The notes beneath the pieces are model-generated. The model made no database searches. It worked only from the letters and a program-made list of their open reading frames with translations, and was not told the origin of the DNA. Made by a program: the position numbers and the translations under genes. Positions 1-7,189 of a stretch of DNA of 23,724 nt are shown piece after piece; position 1 is the stretch's first letter; every line of letters starts with the position of its first letter. This stretch comes from an uncultured Bacteroidota bacterium. GTDB lineage: Bacteria; Bacteroidota; Bacteroidia; Chitinophagales; Chitinophagaceae. The DNA is taken from NCBI GenBank assembly GCA_937928385.1, contig CALEZD010000102.1, positions 1 to 23,724 of the forward strand. Reading direction: 5' to 3'.

Positions 1-529
1 CATATAATTTTATTAAATGGTTGGGTTGTGTATAAACCATACCTTTACATATATGCCATACAAAGATACGTCAAATATTTCATATAAACAAAAGTCCTTA
101 AAGCTATTTAATTTGCCCAAATTTCGACCCATTTTACACAGAGTACCCCCTACACGCCTATCCAACCCTTAGAAATAAGCCACACATATTAGACCATTTA
201 ACAAATGCTGCAAGTCGGCCTATATATAATGTCTTGATTAGGTTGACTTGATTGACCAGCCTTACCAGGCCCAATTCAAAAAACCTAATAAATAGCTTTG
301 TCAACCAAGTCAACCTTGTTTATGGTGGCTTAATATACCTTATCTCTGTACATGTTGATTTAGTTATATAGTCATATAGGGTGGTTTTCCGAACAATACC
401 TGCCTTATATGATTATCGTGTTCTATTAATATATACATAGCATTATCAGAGTAGATTTCACCCAGAGGCTCCGGGATTGTATGTGCGGTACCTATAACCG
501 AAAATGGTTAAAAGTTTAACCAATTCTGG
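1..529. other. Left non-coding region, 529 bp
   Basis: I find no convincing gene here. The stretch is AT-rich with stops in all frames. It holds a 17-bp inverted repeat (240-256 with 300-316), a short motif around 465-480 that recurs in the right flank, and overlapping small palindromes at 507-533 next to the SRAP stop codon. The minus-strand SRAP gene ends into this region, so part of it is 3' untranslated sequence. Confidence 0.7.
240..316. repeat. Imperfect 17-bp inverted repeat with inner hairpin and 9-bp-spaced GTCAA repeats
   Basis: Positions 240-256 (AGGTTGACTTGATTGAC) match the reverse complement of 300-316 with one mismatch. Each arm carries two GTCAA/TTGAC units 9 bp apart. The 43-bp spacer contains a small perfect hairpin, GCCT-TACC-AGGC, at 259-270. 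There is no T-run after it, so it does not look like a terminator. A protein-binding site (integrase arm, replication or transfer initiation) or an RNA structure is possible. A similar arrangement occurs at 23226-23281. Confidence 0.6.
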
Positions 530-533
530 TTAA
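507..533 (-). terminator. Overlapping palindromes at the end of the SRAP gene, possible weak terminator
   Basis: GGTTAAAAGTTTAACC (507-522, 7-bp arms) overlaps TTAACCAATTCTGGTTAA (516-533, 7-bp arms, 4-base loop). The second covers the SRAP stop codon. The stems are AT-rich and the T-run on the minus strand is interrupted, so termination would be weak. An operator is another reading. Confidence 0.3.
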
Positions 534-1258
534 AAAAGGGTATCCTTTGGTGGGATATATATATCCTGTACTTCAGGGACATTACGCTCCTCTGTTCGTG
601 AGGTCACCAACTTGGATATTGTATGAGCACTGAGTAAACCATCAGGTAAGGGCTTCATCAGGTCCGTAATGGCTTCTTTGGACAGGTTACTCAGCCAGGT
701 ATCTCTATCACTCTCTGGAATGATTAACGGCATCCGTTGTTTGTTGTTATGTATCTCCGAGAGCAGATGGTTAGCCTCAGTGGTGATAATACTGAAGGTT
801 TTAAAGACCTCACCGGTGTCGGGACGTACCCAATTGGTGTAAAGGCCACCAAATGTGAAGGGTTGCTTATCCTTGGAGTATATGAAATAGGGGGTCTTGC
901 TACGTCCCTTAGCGTCATCCCAATGGTGTTCAAAGAAACCACTTGCCCATGCCAGGCATCTTTGTGTACTGATGTATGGGGCATAACTCGGTCTGCTGAA
1001 TATAGTTTCACTCCGGGCATTCAGGTTCTGGTCAGCTCGTTCTTTTGCCTGTTTAGAATCCTCAATGTATTCAGGGACAAGCCCCCATATAGCCTTTTCA
1101 ATAAGTCTGTTGTTGGCGGAGGTTGTTACAGGCATAAACTGGTGGTTGAAGCCATCCGCAAAATAGTAATGGAAATAGTCCTCAATAGTATACTCCGGCT
1201 GCTCGCCCAGGTACTCAATCAGTTCTTCCAGCTTTGGGGTAGCGTATTTATAACACAT
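530..1258 (-). CDS. SOS response-associated peptidase (SRAP/YedK/HMCES family)
   Basis: A 242-aa protein that probably binds abasic sites in single-stranded DNA and crosslinks to them through its N-terminal cysteine, shielding them during replication, as known for YedK and HMCES. Seen: Cys2 directly after the initiator Met, the conserved NARSET block at 80-85 (Asn80), the family's GFYEW-like segment as GFFEHHW with Glu110, and His170 followed by RMP at 175-177. Length is normal for the family. Its start overlaps the end of the upstream 93-aa gene by 11 bp, so the two are probably one transcript with coupled translation. It diverges from dinB-dnaE, which fits a damage-response module. SRAP genes are common on plasmids and phages, where they are thought to help single-stranded intermediates survive. 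Confidence 0.9.
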   Translation of the reverse strand: MCYKYATPKLEELIEYLGEQPEYTIEDYFHYYFADGFNHQFMPVTTSANNRLIEKAIWGLVPEYIEDSKQAKERADQNLNARSETIFSRPSYAPYISTQRCLAWASGFFEHHWDDAKGRSKTPYFIYSKDKQPFTFGGLYTNWVRPDTGEVFKTFSIITTEANHLLSEIHNNKQRMPLIIPESDRDTWLSNLSKEAITDLMKPLPDGLLSAHTISKLVTSRTEERNVPEVQDIYIPPKDTLF

Positions 1259-1529
1259 AATCTTTCGTCAGTCCTTCAAAACTGTAGTAATTAAATATGG
1301 TGTCGGAATAGGCTTGCTCGTGCTTCCTGAGGTCTTCAGGAGTATTCCTGTCAAAGTAAAAGTTAACCGAACCATCCGGCACTATTCTCAGGTAGTATTT
1401 TCTGTCAGCACCAATGGCCGGAACAGCAACCTCATAATAGGTCTCATACCCGTCAAAACACGCAGATACGTGGGTATGCACTTGATAATTTCCCAGTTGG
1501 ATAGGCAGGGTAAACTGCAACTGTGACAT
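1248..1529 (-). CDS. Hypothetical 93-aa protein, upstream partner of SRAP
   Basis: I do not recognise the family. It is a small soluble protein without a signal peptide or membrane segment, rich in aromatic residues (many Tyr and Phe), with alternating hydrophobic stretches that suggest a beta-rich fold. The ATG at 1529 is the first start after a plausible promoter on the minus strand (1562-1594). Its stop lies inside the SRAP start region, so both proteins should be made from one mRNA. By position it may assist SRAP or share its damage regulation, but this rests on gene order only. The overlapping plus-strand reading frame at 1314-1526 is a shadow. Confidence 0.75.
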   Translation of the reverse strand: MSQLQFTLPIQLGNYQVHTHVSACFDGYETYYEVAVPAIGADRKYYLRIVPDGSVNFYFDRNTPEDLRKHEQAYSDTIFNYYSFEGLTKDYVL

Positions 1530-1561
1530 ATTTTATTATAATTTCTTTATACTGACTGTCA

Positions 1562-1594
1562 TAAAGTTAGGGGTATTTTACGGGTTTTTGCAAA
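1562..1594 (-). promoter_or_regulatory. Bacteroidota-type promoter for the 93-aa/SRAP operon
   Basis: Read on the minus strand: -33 TTTG (plus positions 1591-1594), 21 bases, then -7 TAACTTTA (1562-1569), seven of eight matches to TAnnTTTG. The palindrome TGACTGTCA (1553-1561) falls near the predicted transcription start and could be an operator. The same palindrome, apart from its central base, lies before the gene at 5832. Confidence 0.45.
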
Positions 1595-1601
1595 TAACAA
1601 C

Positions 1602-1637
1602 TTGAACTTATGTTCATTGATTATGTACATTTGTACA
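1602..1637 (+). promoter_or_regulatory. dinB-dnaE promoter with TGTACA palindromic operator on the -7 box
   Basis: The -33 TTG is at 1602-1604, followed by 21 bases and a perfect -7 box TACATTTG (TAnnTTTG) at 1626-1633. The -7 box lies inside TGTACATTTGTACA (1624-1637), two TGTACA half-sites around TT. A repressor bound there would block initiation, as expected for damage-inducible control, but no repressor gene is in the window. The predicted start near 1640 lies before the ATG at 1656. Confidence 0.55.
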
Positions 1638-1655
1638 AACAAAAGCAACAAACAC

Positions 1656-2804
1656 ATGAACCCCTCAGACAAGCATATTATTCATCTCGATTTAGACACA
1701 TTTTTCGTTTCTGTTGAAAGGCTCAGGAATACCAGTTTAGCAGGAAAGCCTATTCTCATAGGTGGTAACTCAGACCGGGGTGTTGTAGCCAGTTGTTCTT
1801 ATGAAGCCAGGAAGTACGGCATTCACTCTGCTATGCCTATGAAGATGGCCAGGCAATTGTGCCCGGAGGCTATCCTTGTACGGGGAGATATGGACATATA
1901 CAGTAAATACTCTCAAATGGTCTCAGATATTATTGCCGAAAAAGCCCCTGCATTTGAGAAGGCTTCCATTGACGAGCACTATGTTGATGTCAGTGGAATG
2001 GATAGGTATTTTGGTACTTACAAGTGGACTAAGGAACTCAGGAATACCATCATCAAACAGACAGGCTTACCTATCTCCTTTGGCTTATCCATCAACAAGA
2101 CGGTATCTAAGATTGCCACAGGGCAGGCAAAGCCGAACGGGGAAATACAGGTCCTTGATGGGACAGAAAGGCCTTTTTTAGCACCTCTCTCTATCAAAAC
2201 AATCCCTATGATAGGCGATAAGACTTACATCAAGCTACGCAACATGGGTGTATCTAAAATCCATACGATACAGGAAATGGAGGTGGAACTGATGGAGCGT
2301 GTATTGGGAGAAAATGGCACTACAATATGGAGAAAGGCAAACGGTATAGATGATAGCCCTGTAATACCATTTACAGAGCAAAAGTCCATGAGTACGGAAA
2401 CTACTTTTGACAAAGACACCATTGATATCGCATTCCTTAGAAAAGTGATTACCAGGCAGGTAGATGAACTGTCATTCGATTTAAGGACAGCAGAGAGGGT
2501 GACCTCCTGTGTAACCGTCAAAATCAGGTATTCCAACTTTGAGACATTCACCAAGCAAGCGAGAATACCCTATACTGCTTCCTGCAAAGCACTAACGGAT
2601 AAGTCCCTGGAGTTGTTTGATAAACTCTATACCCGTAGGATGCTTATCAGGTTGATTGGAGTGAAGTTTTCCCACATGGTATCCGGCAGCTACCAGATAG
2701 ACTTATTCAGCGATGTCTCCAGGCATATCAACTTAGATGTTGCGATGGACAGTATCAGGAACAGGTTTGGTGTGGCATATGTGAAGAAGGCAATTACTCT
2801 GTAA
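1656..2804 (+). CDS. dinB: Y-family translesion DNA polymerase (DNA polymerase IV type)
   Basis: A 382-aa error-prone polymerase that inserts nucleotides opposite damaged template bases. The catalytic acids of the family are present: Asp12 in HLDLD near the N-terminus and Asp106-Glu107 in SIDEHY. The SCSYEARKYGI segment, the helix-hairpin-helix region (about 180-240) and a little-finger domain (about 245-350) follow in order. Near the C-terminus QIDLF (347-351) matches the sliding-clamp binding motif. I chose the ATG at 1656. An in-frame ATG at 1602 would put the promoter -7 box and operator inside the coding region and adds residues without family similarity. The gene ends 2 bp before dnaE, so the polymerases are almost certainly co-translated, as in ImuB/DnaE2-type cassettes. 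Confidence 0.93.
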   Translation: MNPSDKHIIHLDLDTFFVSVERLRNTSLAGKPILIGGNSDRGVVASCSYEARKYGIHSAMPMKMARQLCPEAILVRGDMDIYSKYSQMVSDIIAEKAPAFEKASIDEHYVDVSGMDRYFGTYKWTKELRNTIIKQTGLPISFGLSINKTVSKIATGQAKPNGEIQVLDGTERPFLAPLSIKTIPMIGDKTYIKLRNMGVSKIHTIQEMEVELMERVLGENGTTIWRKANGIDDSPVIPFTEQKSMSTETTFDKDTIDIAFLRKVITRQVDELSFDLRTAERVTSCVTVKIRYSNFETFTKQARIPYTASCKALTDKSLELFDKLYTRRMLIRLIGVKFSHMVSGSYQIDLFSDVSRHINLDVAMDSIRNRFGVAYVKKAITL

Positions 2805-2806
2805 AC

Positions 2807-5743
2807 ATGCTATTGAACGTACATAGTTATTACAGTCTCAGGTATGGGACCCTATCTATTGAGCAGTTGATTGACCGGCTGATAGACAACGGCTACCATA
2901 CTGCAGTGCTTACAGACATCAACAACAGTTCAGGCATACATGAATACATAAAACTGTGCAGGGAAAAAGGGTTTAACGGCCTTGCAGGCATGGAATTCCG
3001 GAGAGGTGATAAGTTGTTATTCATTGGTATCGCCCAAAATGAAGATGGTTTTCAGGAATTGAACGAATACCGCACACAATATAACCTTAACCCTGAGGAA
3101 ACCATCCCCGACAGGGCACCCTTACTCAACCAAGTCAACATAGTCTACCCATTTGGAAGTGTTGACCTGAATGTCCTGAGAGAGAATGAATACATCGGTG
3201 TCAGGATATCCGACCTCAACCACCTGGATTATCAATCAGCATGGCAGCATAAGTATGTGATATTGCAACCTGTCAGTTTTGTCGACAAAGCGGGTTTTCG
3301 GTTGCATTGCCAGCTAAGGGCTATAGACAACAACATCTTACTGTCACAGCTTAAAAAGGAGATGTGTGCTGGAAGGGATGAAATACTATTACCTTATGTC
3401 CAGCTTATCCAGGCATATTCCAGATTCCCGAGAATAATAGATAATACCATGAGGCTACTGCGCGATTGCAGTTTTGACTTTGATTTCACCAAAAGCAGGA
3501 ATAAACAAACATTCACGGGTAGCAGGTATGATGACAAAGAACTACTGAGGGTACTGGCCACAGACGGACTGAGATACAGGTACGGCTTAAGTAATAAAAC
3601 TGCCGGGGACCGTGTCGATAAAGAACTGGAGATAATAGACAAGCTGGGGTTTTCATCCTATTTTCTAATAACCCATGATATAGTCCGTTACGGTATGTCC
3701 AAGGGGTTTTACCATGTAGGCAGGGGCAGCGGGGCTAATAGCGTGGTAGCCTATTGCCTGAGGATTACGGATGTATGCCCGATAGAGTTAGACCTGTATT
3801 TTGAACGTTTCCTGAATCCTAAGAGGTTGAGCCCTCCAGACTTTGATATTGACTTCGGATGGGATGAACGCGACGAAATGTATAACTACATATTCAGGAG
3901 GTACGGCACAAAAAAGACAGCCCTTCTAGGCGCTATGAGCACCTTTAAGGAGAGAAGTGTCGTCAGGGAGATAGGTAAGGTGTACGGGCTTCCTAAGGCC
4001 GAAATAGACAGGATATTTGACGACCCTAACTCCATATTGAACAAGTCAGAGCTGGTGGACATGATTATATCCCTTACCAGCCAGTTAGCCTCATTTCCCA
4101 ACCTGAGGACCATACATTCCAGTGGTGTGCTGATATCAGAGGACCCGATTACCAGGTACAGCGCATTAGACCTACCTCCCAAGGGGTTGCCTACCGTTCA
4201 ATGGGATATGTACACGGCTGAGGATATCGGTTATGAGAAGTTTGACATACTGAGCCAGCGGGGAATAGCCCACATCAAGGAGAGCGTACAGATAATACAA
4301 AAGAATAAGGGGGAGCATATAGATATCCATCAGTTCCACAAATTCAAAGCAGACACCAAACTGAAAGAGGAACTCAAAAAAGGTGATACGATTGGCTGCT
4401 TCTACATCGAAAGCCCTGCCATGCGCGGACTGTTGAAAAAGCTCCACTGTGACGACTATAAGACCTTAGTAGCTGCAAGCTCTATAATCAGGCCCGGAGT
4501 AGCCAAGAGTGGGATGATGAAGGCATATATTGAAAGATACCACCACCCTGAGAAAGTGGAGTACTTACACCCTATTATGGAGGAGCAATTGAAAGAAACA
4601 TACGGGGTAATGGTGTACCAGGAAGACGTACTGAAAATAGGGCACCACTTTGGCGGACTGGATTTAGCGGATGCAGATGTACTCCGCAGAATGATGAGCG
4701 GGAAACACCGTAGTGCCAAACATCTGAAAGAGATAGAGGAGAAGTACTTCAAAAACTGCAAAAACTTCAAATACCCTGACCACCTAGCCAGGGAGGTATG
4801 GAGACAGATTGAGAGCTTCGCAGGGTATAGTTTCAGCAAAGCCCATTCGGCCTCATTCGCTGTGGAGAGCTTCCAGAGTTTATACCTGAAAACTTACTAT
4901 CCTTTGGAGTTTTATGTAGCAGTCATCAACAACTTTGGCGGTTTTTACCAGACTTGGGTTTATGTCAACGAAGCCCGTAAGCATGGTGCCAATATCTTGT
5001 TACCGTGTGTCAATAACAGTGAATATAACACTACGCTCTACGGGAGTGATATATACCTCGGATTGATACACATTAAGGAACTGAGAGCTGAGGTGGCACA
5101 TGCAGTAATAGACGAAAGGAGGTATAATGGTGATTATACAAGCTTGGAGAACGTCATTCTCCGGAATGGTCTCAGCTTAGACCAGCTCACAATACTCATC
5201 AGGATTGGGGCATTAAGGTTTACGGGTATGTCGAAAAAAGACCTACTATGGGAGGCTCATGCCCTCCTGAATAAACCAATACAAAAAACAGAACAGGTTT
5301 CACTGTTTACGGCAAGCCATAAAAAATTTAAACTGCCAAATTTTGGTACGGATAAGCTGGAAGATGCCTATGATGAAATAGAGCTATTAGGCTTTCCTGT
5401 ATCATTGAGTCTATTTGAGTTTATTAAGGAGTCTCCGGAAACTATGAAAACTACCGATTTATTGAGATTGGTTGGGCAGTCGGTAACTATTCATGGATGC
5501 TATGTCACTTATAAACACGTAAGGACGGTAAAAGGGGACAATATGGCTTTCGGCACATTCCTGGACAAAGACAGTCAGTTTTTTGATACTACACATTTCC
5601 CCGAGGCATTCAGAAAATATCCGTTTAAGGGAATGGGAGTTTATCGAATCACCGGCAAAGTAGTTGAGGAATTTGGGTTCCCGAGTATAGAAGTGGAGCT
5701 GATGGAAAAGCTAGCTATTACGCCTGACCCCAGGAGTGTGTAA
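2807..5743 (+). CDS. dnaE: DNA polymerase III alpha subunit, short accessory form (DnaE/DnaE2-like)
   Basis: A 978-aa C-family polymerase, shorter than replicative DnaE (about 1,160 aa in E. coli). The N-terminal PHP domain (1-100) is degraded: the usual HxH reads NVH (Asn4, His6) and TDH reads TDI (Asp37-Ile38), so a metal-dependent exonuclease is unlikely. The catalytic aspartates are intact: PDFDIDF with Asp347 and Asp349, and Asp480 in KFDIL. The GRGSGANS nucleotide-binding segment precedes them. QVSLF at 830-834 fits the sliding-clamp motif, and an OB-fold-like region lies at about 885-970. The tau-binding tail is absent. With dinB 2 bp upstream it probably forms a two-polymerase lesion-bypass unit. 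No ImuA homologue is present. Whether it is mutagenic or acts in element replication cannot be told from sequence. Confidence 0.93.
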   Translation: MLLNVHSYYSLRYGTLSIEQLIDRLIDNGYHTAVLTDINNSSGIHEYIKLCREKGFNGLAGMEFRRGDKLLFIGIAQNEDGFQELNEYRTQYNLNPEETIPDRAPLLNQVNIVYPFGSVDLNVLRENEYIGVRISDLNHLDYQSAWQHKYVILQPVSFVDKAGFRLHCQLRAIDNNILLSQLKKEMCAGRDEILLPYVQLIQAYSRFPRIIDNTMRLLRDCSFDFDFTKSRNKQTFTGSRYDDKELLRVLATDGLRYRYGLSNKTAGDRVDKELEIIDKLGFSSYFLITHDIVRYGMSKGFYHVGRGSGANSVVAYCLRITDVCPIELDLYFERFLNPKRLSPPDFDIDFGWDERDEMYNYIFRRYGTKKTALLGAMSTFKERSVVREIGKVYGLPKAEIDRIFDDPNSILNKSELVDMIISLTSQLASFPNLRTIHSSGVLISEDPITRYSALDLPPKGLPTVQWDMYTAEDIGYEKFDILSQRGIAHIKESVQIIQKNKGEHIDIHQFHKFKADTKLKEELKKGDTIGCFYIESPAMRGLLKKLHCDDYKTLVAASSIIRPGVAKSGMMKAYIERYHHPEKVEYLHPIMEEQLKETYGVMVYQEDVLKIGHHFGGLDLADADVLRRMMSGKHRSAKHLKEIEEKYFKNCKNFKYPDHLAREVWRQIESFAGYSFSKAHSASFAVESFQSLYLKTYYPLEFYVAVINNFGGFYQTWVYVNEARKHGANILLPCVNNSEYNTTLYGSDIYLGLIHIKELRAEVAHAVIDERRYNGDYTSLENVILRNGLSLDQLTILIRIGALRFTGMSKKDLLWEAHALLNKPIQKTEQVSLFTASHKKFKLPNFGTDKLEDAYDEIELLGFPVSLSLFEFIKESPETMKTTDLLRLVGQSVTIHGCYVTYKHVRTVKGDNMAFGTFLDKDSQFFDTTHFPEAFRKYPFKGMGVYRITGKVVEEFGFPSIEVELMEKLAITPDPRSV

Positions 5744-5831
5744 TATCAAATTCCTTTGTTCGTAAAAATGTAGAATGTGAAGAATCATTAATTATGACAG
5801 TCATTTTAATATATTTACAACTTATAATGTT
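5744..5831 (+). promoter_or_regulatory. Upstream region of the defence operon with a TGACaGTCA palindrome
   Basis: This 88-bp gap separates dnaE from the five-gene operon. TATGACAGTCA at 5793-5803 is the exact reverse complement of 1553-1563 in the SRAP/dinB promoter. TATATTTA at 5809-5816 is seven of eight to the -7 consensus but lacks a well-spaced -33 box. No terminator hairpin follows dnaE, so read-through from dinB-dnaE is possible. Confidence 0.35.
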
Positions 5832-7163
5832 ATGCTTATGAATAACTCACCAAATGGGAAAGAAAATCAATATCGCAAAAGTGATACTATCGACTACCCC
5901 AAAAAATATTTTTCGTTTGTTGACAAGGTGGAAATATTAAACAACGATGATTACGAAGTACATCTAGAGTCAGTAAAGGTTGATGACTACGAAAAAATTG
6001 TCGAGAACCCGGACGCTATTGGTGAAATGATAACCTATAATTTAGTATCGCAAGTATCGCAGAAAAAGATGTTGGGCTTATTCGGCCGACTTGAAGATAT
6101 AGATGGTACATGGTTCAAAATTGACTTGACTAATATAGCTAATAATAACTCAGTAGCGGTTTATGAAGATGCGTATGGAATTAATCAAACAAACTCATTG
6201 TACATATCATATATAGACAATATTACTAAAGCGGACAATGAAACAAATAAAAGCCTTAGCAGCACATTCTCTCTAAAAAACATTCCAGATGCTAAAAAAG
6301 AGGACATTGTCAATGCCCTCAATATTCATACGGGAAAAGGCTTAAGTCTTAATGTATATGATGTAGGGCAAGGAAGTATGACTGCAATTTGTAGAGATAA
6401 TGTATTTCCACTTGTTTATATAGATATGGGGGGAGGTTGTTACAATAATGCACATACATATAGGTCGTTTCTAAGACACTGTACAACTAAAAACCCGTTG
6501 ACAATACTAACTCATTGGGATGCTGACCATATATGGACTGCACATCACAACTACACGAGTATATCAAACACCACCTGGATTGTTCCGAGACAAAACCTAA
6601 GCCCATTACAATTGAAATTTCTCAAACGGCTAATTAATAATAACAACCGAATACTTGTTTTTCCATCATCTTTGTCAAGAATTGATACTGTGTTATGCAC
6701 TATAGTTAAATGTACTGGCCCAACCTTGAATAAGAATGAATCTGGTATTGCAGTGTACGTACCTGTTGACGATAAAGTTGGAAATTTCAAAGCATTACTT
6801 CCTGGAGATGCCTCTTACAAATGTATATCACATCTAAGCGACAATGACCTCTCAATAGGAGGCATAATGGCCACACATCATGGTGCTAATTTTAAGGAGA
6901 GTAACTCACCCATACCAACAGCTAACCATCCGTATAGAATTATTTACCAATATGGCTTAGGTAACACTTATGGACATGCTAGGCCAGAGTCTGTCAAAGC
7001 ACACTACAACAATGGGTGGGGGAACATAATGGTAACTACAAATGGGAATATTTCATTCAATACTGTCGAAACGGCTATCGATACCCCATGTAGTTCAGTC
7101 AATTGCGACCTAAAAATAAATAAATCATTCCATTATCCTCCATATCGAATTAGTATTTTGTGA
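5832..7163 (+). CDS. Metallo-beta-lactamase-fold hydrolase, ComEC/Rec2-like, soluble
   Basis: A 443-aa protein with an N-terminal region of about 165 residues that I cannot assign and a C-terminal MBL-fold domain (about 170-410). Metal ligands are visible: T-H-W-D-A-D-H at 227-233 (the HxxxDH motif with His228, Asp232 and His233), Asp326 in PGD, and the THHG segment with His349-His350. His382 in YGHARPE, followed by TTNG, matches the C-terminal hallmark of ComEC-type MBL domains. No membrane segments are seen, unlike ComEC itself. Such domains usually hydrolyse phosphodiesters, so a nuclease or nucleotide hydrolase role is likely. It opens the operon, 26 bp before the helicase. It is AT-richer (about 33% GC in sampled lines) than dnaE (43% in one sampled line), suggesting separate acquisition. 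MLMNN offers a second start at 5838. Confidence 0.85.
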   Translation: MLMNNSPNGKENQYRKSDTIDYPKKYFSFVDKVEILNNDDYEVHLESVKVDDYEKIVENPDAIGEMITYNLVSQVSQKKMLGLFGRLEDIDGTWFKIDLTNIANNNSVAVYEDAYGINQTNSLYISYIDNITKADNETNKSLSSTFSLKNIPDAKKEDIVNALNIHTGKGLSLNVYDVGQGSMTAICRDNVFPLVYIDMGGGCYNNAHTYRSFLRHCTTKNPLTILTHWDADHIWTAHHNYTSISNTTWIVPRQNLSPLQLKFLKRLINNNNRILVFPSSLSRIDTVLCTIVKCTGPTLNKNESGIAVYVPVDDKVGNFKALLPGDASYKCISHLSDNDLSIGGIMATHHGANFKESNSPIPTANHPYRIIYQYGLGNTYGHARPESVKAHYNNGWGNIMVTTNGNISFNTVETAIDTPCSSVNCDLKINKSFHYPPYRISIL

Positions 7164-7189
7164 TGTAATTACAGATAAAAACCTGAACT

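Noticed and set aside
17..41. ATGGTT/AACCAT inverted repeat at the left edge
   Set aside because: The arms are only 6 bp around a 13-base spacer in AT-rich DNA, so it is expected by chance.
737..1294. 185-aa plus-strand open frame
   Set aside because: It is antisense to the SRAP gene and the 93-aa gene, whose family motifs or coupling support the minus strand. Its protein shows no recognisable pattern.
1602..1655. In-frame upstream ATG for dinB giving an 18-residue N-terminal extension
   Set aside because: The extension spans the -7 box and TGTACA operator and has no resemblance to Y-family N-termini. The ATG at 1656 leads directly into the conserved HLDLD segment.
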